Assembly: GCA_016165875.1 (NCBI GenBank)
Contig: JABBOT010000014.1
Span: 11,131,871-11,195,870 of the forward strand
Origin: Acanthopleura granulata
Taxonomy: Eukaryota; Mollusca; Polyplacophora; Chitonida; Chitonidae
Length of the DNA stretch: 64,000 nt
Reading direction: 5' to 3'
The notes beneath the pieces were generated by a model. The model made no database searches. It was not told the DNA's origin and was given only the letters and a program-made list of their open reading frames with translations. Both the position numbers and the translations under genes were made by a program. Positions 57,485 through 64,000 of the stretch are shown in pieces. The stretch's first letter is position 1. Each line of letters starts with the position of its first letter.

Positions 57485-60400
57485 ATGATGGCCACAAATA
57501 ATCTGTTGGATGATATGCCGGAAACTCCTCCCACACCTCAAGGGCCGTTAACGGAAGCTGTAGAAAGCAAACTGGTCGATGATTTGAATCGAACCGGTAC
57601 ATTTCCACTAGAGGATAGGCAATGCGATGATCCCGTCGCTTTTTCTCCAGGTACCTGGAACAACCCGTTTGTCACTCCTCGTCCTACCTCTCCTTAACCC
57701 CCAATTGACAACCCTTCCCAATGTCCCCGGTACCTATTTGTCAGGATTAGAGCCAGTCAGCAAGCTGTTTTCAACTTGTGAAGATTTTAGGTCTCTTGAA
57801 GGAGAAGGCTTAATCGTATAATGCAGTCTTAAATGCTACTGGGAAGTCGTTGCGAGGGAAGCCTCCAGGGTATGTTTTCATTTGGGTGAGGATGCCTCTA
57901 TTGATCCTAAGCAAACTATAGGTAACCTTCGGAACTGTTGTTACAAGTGAGTCTTTATTGCAGCCCTTTTTCTGTTGAACAACTGGACGAATCTGTAGCT
58001 ATGTTATAGGCTGGAAAATATTATCCAAGAAGCTGGAAAGAAGGCACCTATGGGTGAAATACAGAGGAATGTTGAGGAATAAATTCTGGTTGGGTTTGTA
58101 GAGGGAGAACTTGAAGTCTGCCACAAGGCCGTGTTTAAGTCCGATCTCTCCTAAGCTGGATTATTGCGAGAGGTTAGGGCTGTGGAGAAGGGGTTACTAA
58201 ACGTGGATCGACTCTAAGGTAAGACAGAAAGGGTGCGACAAGCATCTGTAAAGATAGGTTTTGAGGCTAAAAATCCGGCCCACCTTAAGGCTATATTCCA
58301 GCGCATTTTGGAACATAATGGAAAAAGGAATGACCGCTAATTTCCGTGGTCGCGGCCGTGGTCGCTGTAGAGGTACTTTGGACACGAGCCAGAATACTCG
58401 CAATACCCCGTTACCAGAACAGTTGAATTTAAACGAGTAACGACCTATGCTACCGGGCAGATCAGAGGTCGTTAAGTGATTTGCCCGGAAACGACTACAC
58501 TAGTTGGACAGCTCAACAAGTCTAGAATCATCATAAAGGGTAAACAGTGTTAGACACTGGATAGATGGTAACCACCGTTTCTCATGGTTTTTACACTACA
58601 CTAAGCATCTGCAGGATGTGAGAATGCTGTCACTTGATGAGCTGAACTTGGATATATGTGGCACCCTTGTCATGGTTATGTGGAGGTAGCGCTGGGAGTC
58701 CCTGGAGGAAGGAAAAGCGTTGTGGCTTCCATTCTTGTGGATGTAGATACTTTCTACAACAGCACACTTCCAATGATAGCAGGAAGCAGTGTGATAAAGT
58801 TGTTTGCTGGGGAGTCTGGCAACCCTGGAAATGGTTCATGGGGCATGGCCGCCAAGATCATGCCAACTGATGGGCTAGTGGGTCTTGTTAGAGCCACGAA
58901 CACTAGACCTATAAAATTGGCCCTGACCAGGAGATAAACATAAAAGGATTGCCAAAGAGCTGTGTCTCAACCTATTATTGTGGAACATAGTAATGTAGGT
59001 TTAACAGTAACTTGCTTGTACGACCTCGGCTTACAGAATATGCACCAACCAGGGGCGTTGCTTGCGCAACCGTAATATATTTGTAATATCTACGTTAAAG
59101 CCGTAACAATTCCACCTAAAAGTAAGTTGTGTGCTCTTCAGTCTGTTTCCTCTGTTTCCCCTTGTTTTCCAGATCAGTCTGAGTTTCCTTCTCGGAAAGC
59201 TAAGTTAGACTTTAACTTGGGTGACAAACTTACACAGGAGTAGGAACTGTTAAATCGTTGGTCCTGTATCAAGTCCCAACAGTCTTTGGGACTGGGTTAT
59301 ACGTCAACGGTTACTCATAGCATTAATCTTCGTGACGAAACCCCATTCAAGGAGGCATACAGGAGGTAAAGAAGCATTTGCAGAAAATGTTAGAGATTGG
59401 TGCAATCCGGGAGTCTAACAGTCCATTTTCCTGGGAGGTAGTTTCAGTTTGAAAAGCAGATAATTCGTTGAGTGTTTGCATAGATTACATAAAACTCAAT
59501 TCAAGGACGATCAAGATACCTTGCCGCGAATCGAGGAGTCTGTATTGCCTGGCAGATGCCAAATGGTTTCCCAATCTCGGCCACTGGTCTGGTTACGTGG
59601 CAGGTGGGGGGGGGGGGGGTTAAAGAGTGAAATGTAAAACTGCTTGTTCTATGGGTCCTCTTGGGTTTTAGGAGGGCAATCGTATGCCGTTTGGGCTTAC
59701 GAACACCGGAGTACCTTACAAAGATTAATGCAGAAATACTTGCGAGATGTTAATCTTAAAGAATATTTGCTGTATATTGGTGACTTTATCGTCTTTTCAA
59801 AAACCTTTGAACATCTCTCTCGACTTGAAAACGTTTTTATTCGCCCTCAGCAACACGGGCTAAAACTAAAACCTTCCAAATGTGAGTTTTTAAAAACTGA
59901 GATGAAGAACTTGGGGCACTTTGTGTCCGATTAGAAAAGTATTCAGGCTGATCCTGGTGAGGTGGAGGCATTAAAACGGTTCCCAGAGCCCACAAATTTA
60001 AAGGAGCGCAGCCGGTTTCTAAGATTCTACCGCCGTTTTGTCTCAAACTATGCACGTACTGCTAACGCGTTGAATGATTTGTTTCCAGAGAAAACAGAGT
60101 TGTCCACAAAGTGCATGGTTAGCATGGTTACTTCTCAAGTGTGTTTACCTCTTCTCTCAGATAGTTCTCAGTGGCATTCCGCCCAGCAAGCAGATGGTGC
60201 AATAGCGAGAGCAACAAAGGTCATTCTAGAATTACAGAGGCCTCCCAATAATGTACTTAGTGACGAAGAAGGAGGGGTTTAGTCAGATTTTGAAAGACTG
60301 GGACAACCTGGTGTTAGATAATGGAATATTGCTTCGTTAAAGTTCAGTCAATGAATGTAACACATGACTGTTGTTACTACCTACCAAATTCAGAAATCTT

Positions 60401-60740
60401 GTTTTGCAGGCATTACATGATGACATGCGTCATCAAGGAGTTTCTAGGACGTTGGACTTGTGAGGACAAGGTTTCACTGGTCTGGATTGACAACTGATGT
60501 TACCAGGAAGGTAAATTTCTGTCAGCAATGCATGCGACGTAAGTCGTCGCTGTCTAATAAAGCTGCTTTCCTTGTGAACACTACGTTACCACATGGAGTT
60601 GGTTTGCATTGATTATCTTTCGCGAGAAGCTTCCAAAGGGGGTTACGACAGTATTTTCACCATATGGGATCATTCCACTATGTAGGCACAAGCTCTTCCT
60701 ACCAAAAATCAAACTGCGAGATTAACCTCTAGGGTTTTGT
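57485..60740 (+). mobile_element. Decayed Ty3/gypsy-type LTR retrotransposon (internal region)
   Basis: Domains appear in gypsy order with many frameshifts and stops. Gag-like start 57488-57697 and a basic Gag tail with GRGRGRCRG near 58345. Protease with an LDTG motif near 58553 and a downstream region 58656-58937. Reverse transcriptase from about 59290 (KMLEIGAIRESNSPFSW, CIDYIKLNS) to 59934, with an altered catalytic box (YIGDFIVFSK where YxDD is expected) and LKLKPSKCEFLKTEMKNLGH. RT connection (FPEPTNLKERSRFLRFYRRF). Integrase zinc-binding remnant (HDDMRHQG, CQQCMRRK) at 60410-60540 and an integrase core start (VCIDYLSREA) near 60600. I found no LTR pair. The element is inactive. Confidence 0.88.
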
Positions 60741-61050
60741 TTGATAATTACTTTGTGGATTATGGGTTTCCTGGTAGACGTCATAATGCCTAGCGGAGGA
60801 ACTTTGCGCCTGACTTGCTTGCTCTTGTTTTCAGCTGATAGGATAAAGTCAGTAGGCCACTGTAGTCACAGTTGTCCGTATACAATGTGCAGAACATTGT
60901 TTTCACTTTGTAGGTATGCTTATGTGCTTGAGTTTTAACTGAAAATAAGTGTATCAGTTCTATGACTCTGAGGAGTCCTTAGAATGTACATAAACACTGT
61001 GTATTCTTGTGGCAGGGATAAGATTTAAGTTAGGGTTATGCTGAGCCAAG
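60741..61050. other. Sequence after the gypsy remnant, nothing recognised
   Basis: It may contain the rest of the integrase or an LTR, but no motif or direct repeat was identified. Confidence 0.35.
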
Positions 61051-61079
61051 GCTAGGCTTACGCTTTTATTATGATAAAG

Positions 61080-61600
61080 TAAAATTAAAGTTGGGATGGT
61101 CTGTGGTTAGATTAGGGATTAGGTTGGACCAGGGTTAGACTACCGTTGGGTTTGGACCAGGGTGAGGGTTAGGGGTATAGGGTTAGAGGTATAGAGTTAG
61201 TGTTAGGGGAGAGTGTTAGGGTTATGGTTAGGAAAGCATTGAGGTTAATTTAAGGGTTAGGCTAGGGTTGGGCTAGTTGAAGCTTGAATAAGAGTTGTGC
61301 TAGGATTAAGCTAGGGTTAGGTTTGGGTGGATCTTGGTTAAAAACTACCGTTAGACTATTGTGAAACTATTGTTAAGCTAGGGTTAGGGCTGAACACGAG
61401 GTAAGCCAAGGTTAAATTGGCATTAGGGTTGGGCTAAGATTAAAGTACGGCTAAGATAGGGCATCGATAGGTCAGAATAAATTCGAACAAGGTTTAGCTG
61501 GGATGTGTTGGATTATTTTAGAGTTGGTTCAGGAAAAAACTATGGTTAACTGTTAGGGTTACGTTACGGTTTCCTGAGTGTGAGGTCAGGATTGGACTTG
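61080..61600 (+). repeat. Degenerate GGGTTAG-rich (telomere-like) repeat
   Basis: GGTTAGGGGTATAGGGTTAG, GTGTTAGGGTTATGGTTAGG, AAGGGTTAGGCTAGGGTTGG and AGCTAGGGTTAGG form a loose array of TTAGGG/TTAGGCTAGGG-type units. The phase drifts, so it is not a clean telomeric array. Confidence 0.8.
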
Positions 61601-61621
61601 GGTTAAGTTATATTTAGGCAG

Positions 61622-61836
61622 ACTTTATGCAGTCGCTGTGCGTTTAAGTCCAGCTCATTCTGGCTTCCTCTCCGGTCGTATATGGAAAGGTCTACCAGAA
61701 ACCTCCGGATTCTCGTGGGTTTCCCCCGGACTCTGCACGGTTTCCTCCCATCATAATGCTGGTCGCCGTCGTATGAGTGAAACCTTCTTAAGTACGGCGT
61801 AAAACATCAATCAAACAAATAAATAAATAAAGTATT
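61622..61836 (+). mobile_element. SINE family A, 5'-truncated
   Basis: GTTTAAGTCCAGCTCATTCT, GGCTTCCTCTCCGGTCGTAT, CGTGGGTTTCCCCCGGACTC, ATAATGCTGGTCGCCGTCGT, AAGTACGGCGTAAAACATCA plus (AAAT)n. Confidence 0.92.
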
Positions 61837-62199
61837 TATCCATTTATTTATTGGTGTTTTACGTCAGTCCAAGTTGGACTGAAACTCAAAGCAACCACAT
61901 TCGCATGAGTCTCCTGAGTGATTCCTCTGAGGCAGCATTCTAATCATTCGGCTAAGGAGCACACAGTTAGGATAGAATTAAGGTTCATTTAGGTCTAGCT
62001 ACGTCCAAGTTTATCCATTGTTTGAAGGCGACAGATTGTATCATGGACGTGATATTATGGCTAGAAATCTAAGTTCAAACAGCGTATTCAGATGCTTCAG
62101 GTGGTACAAGGCATTAGTAGCTATTCATTTGTGAGTGTTAGTCAGCCCTAGGTGTTCATTGAACTTGACACTAATATTACACATCATGGAAAACCTTTC

Positions 62200-62460
62200 A
62201 GGGAGGGGTCTCCGTGGCCGAGGTGCTAGCGCGTTAGTGCAGCGTAAGGACCCATGAGCTTCTCACTCTGTGAGTTCAAGACCTGCTCACTCTGACTTCC
62301 TCTCCAGCCTTACGTAGGAAGATCTGTCAGGAACCTCCAAATGGTCGTGGTTTTCACCCGTGCTGTGCCCGGTTTCCTCCCACCACGACGCTAGCCTACA
62401 TCGTATAAATGAAATGTTCTTGTGTATAGGTCGTAAAACTCCAATCAAATAGATAAACAA
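62200..62460 (+). mobile_element. SINE family A
   Basis: GGGGTCTCCGTGGCCGAGGT head, GTGAGTTCAAGACCTGCTCA, AATGGTCGTGGTTTTCACCC, GGTTTCCTCCCACCACGACG, GAAATGTTCTTGTGTATAGG tail. ACCTTTCAG before and ACATTTCAG after may be an imperfect target-site duplication. Confidence 0.9.
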
Positions 62461-63690
62461 ACATTTCAGCGCCGGAAAACCAGCATTCTTCTCCGGACGG
62501 AAGAGTAAAGTCCCCGCTGCGCACTGTAAAACATATTCAGCTGTATCACCTTAGCAGAGAAATGTAACTGTACGAGCTTTGCGGAAAAATGTTTCTTTGA
62601 ACACGTTATCAGCATTGTTTCTTTGATTGATTGATTGACTCGCTGATTGATTATTCACTCCATTCATGTCCTTGGCCGTTTTCAGAAGTGTTATATGACG
62701 GCGGCCAGTTTTAGGGGCGGGGAGTGTCTGGAGTATATGATCGGCCTTCGTCAAGTATATGACATACCTTCTGATTTGAAGCCGCAGCCGAAACACCAAG
62801 AACGAGGTTGGAACTGGCGTTCTCGTTACTTGGTGAATACTGGAAACAGAAGTCTATAGACTGGGGGATCATTTTAATCTCTTGGTAAGACAAAGAGATC
62901 TTAATATGCCTTTGGAGAAACGAGACTTTACAACTGGTGTTTATTTCGGGAAACAGACACCGATAATTTGAAAACATGAATTAAGATTTGAGAGAAATTG
63001 TTGCTGATTTTGTCTCAAAGTGTTTTAGTGCAAGCAAGAGAAAGAAAAGCTAATTCCCCAGTGTCACCAAACAACGATCAGCAGTCAAATGTTACAATAC
63101 AGCTGTCACCAGCCAAAAGTCATGAATCAGTGCATTCTAAATGCCAGGTTTTACGCTGGACAAGTCTACTGCAACACATACGCATCTCGAACCCGTTCAT
63201 TCATAATCAGCCAGGGAACAAGTATGGTGATTTGGACTCCGCCTTTCGTCTCTTTGATTGGTGCCTTTGACCGTGACTTTGAGTGTGGGCGTGATCAGCT
63301 CTAACAAATGGCATCAACAAGCCTGGGACTGTCTCACCGACGATTTCAGTGACCTCATACTTCGGGTAGGCCTTCCATATGCAGTCCTGGGTGGGGGTGG
63401 GGCCATGATACATAAAGTGCATTCTCTCACAACCTAGATGGGAACAGTAGGCGTAGCGTTCGTGTCTTGGATACTTGGCTTTCACGTTGAAGAACAAAAT
63501 CCTGTTAAACAAAAGTAGAATAAAGGATTTATACATAAATAGGTATACAATATCTAATATGTGTTGTTTGTTCAACATCTACTGTTGTGATTTAGATGTA
63601 TATTCAGTACATGGAGGAGAAGGAACACGTATGAAAAGAAGCGCATCTTGAAATCATGATTGAATCCAGTAAGAGTTGGGCTGGAACACG
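62461..63690. other. Intergenic, no confident gene
   Basis: Open frames of 70-123 codons occur on both strands, the longest on the minus strand (63578 to 63207). A TTGATTGATTGACTC run is at about 62622-62650. No family is recognised. The minus frame includes RHERYAYCSHLGCERMHFMY, which is protein-like and could be an exon, but no splice structure was established. Confidence 0.35.
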
Positions 63691-63880
63691 CTTGAGAGTT
63701 GTTGGTTGCATTCTAGTGAATCGCAATGACCCCGGGAGTCATCAATCCGGTCGTTGTGAGTTCAGCTCATGCTGGCATCCTCTCCTGTCGTACAGGGGGA
63801 GATCCTGCAGCCTGCGGATGTCCCTGGGTTTACAGCATATTGACTGTATATTCGCTGCTCTATTCTGTATAAATAAATTT
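63690..63880 (+). mobile_element. SINE family A, badly decayed
   Basis: TTGTTGGTTGCATTCTAGTG, GTCGTTGTGAGTTCAGCTCA, TGCTGGCATCCTCTCCTGTC, GCCTGCGGATGTCCCTGGGT and TATAAATAAATTTTTAT. The 3' half is mostly lost. Confidence 0.7.
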
Positions 63881-64000
63881 TTATGGTTAATAAAATACAA
63901 TCTACAACTAGCTGGTGTAAACGTAGGAGAATGTGGGGGCTATATTACCGATTTTTCAATGTGAACTGAGAGCTCTGTTTTTGAGCAAAGTAAATCATCT

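Noticed and set aside
57485..60740. Endogenous viral element
   Set aside because: Domain order and motifs fit an ordinary Ty3/gypsy retrotransposon. No envelope-like region was seen.

Overview
The window is animal nuclear DNA from an invertebrate, most likely a lophotrochozoan and probably a mollusc. The grounds are the intron-rich gene, one gene per about 25 kb, and abundant tRNA-headed SINEs. The main SINE ends in a tail around GTACGGCGTAAAACACC followed by AAATAAATAAA, which I associate with molluscan genomes. The species cannot be fixed from sequence alone.

From 1 to 26.5 kb lies one recognisable gene on the + strand: the SMARCD/BAF60 subunit of SWI/SNF (BAF) chromatin remodellers. I resolve 15 coding exons (1293 to 26245). 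All splice phases agree and they sum to 1410 nt, giving 469 residues plus stop. The first N-terminal exon or exons lie upstream of the window. A poly(A) signal sits at 26515. The introns carry SINEs of at least three families, several MITE-like inverted-repeat elements and minisatellites.

The most striking structure is intron 8 (17781-19925). Its 5' splice site, with the last 18 nt of exon 8, is iterated as 45 perfectly phased 28-bp units. Its 3' splice site is iterated six times as a 107-119-bp module. That module holds a TACTAAC-type branch point, a TTG-rich tract, the AG and the first 76 nt of the SWIB-encoding exon 9. Only the first donor and the last acceptor give a full-length protein. 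Intron 13 also carries a duplicated 3' splice region, and a 78-nt exon-like sequence at 29.4 kb is duplicated together with its splice sites. The window therefore shows four tandem duplications that span splice boundaries.

From 26.5 to 64 kb no complete gene is recognisable. The region holds minisatellites (26.5, 31.9-33.5, 37.1-37.9, 51.3, 56.2 and 61 kb), segmental tandem duplications (34.8 and 41-42.6 kb), an unnamed interspersed repeat with about seven copies, a minus-strand LINE fragment (30.6-31.2 kb), a 5'-truncated LINE with an intact RNase H active site (51.3-53.4 kb), and a decayed Ty3/gypsy-type retrotransposon (57.5-60.7 kb). Candidate exons of unannotated genes occur at 29.4, 40.6, 45.3, 47.7 and 49.8 kb. 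The 47.7 and 49.8 kb exons join in frame. Promoter-like motif clusters are seen near 35.5, 38.2 and 55.3 kb.
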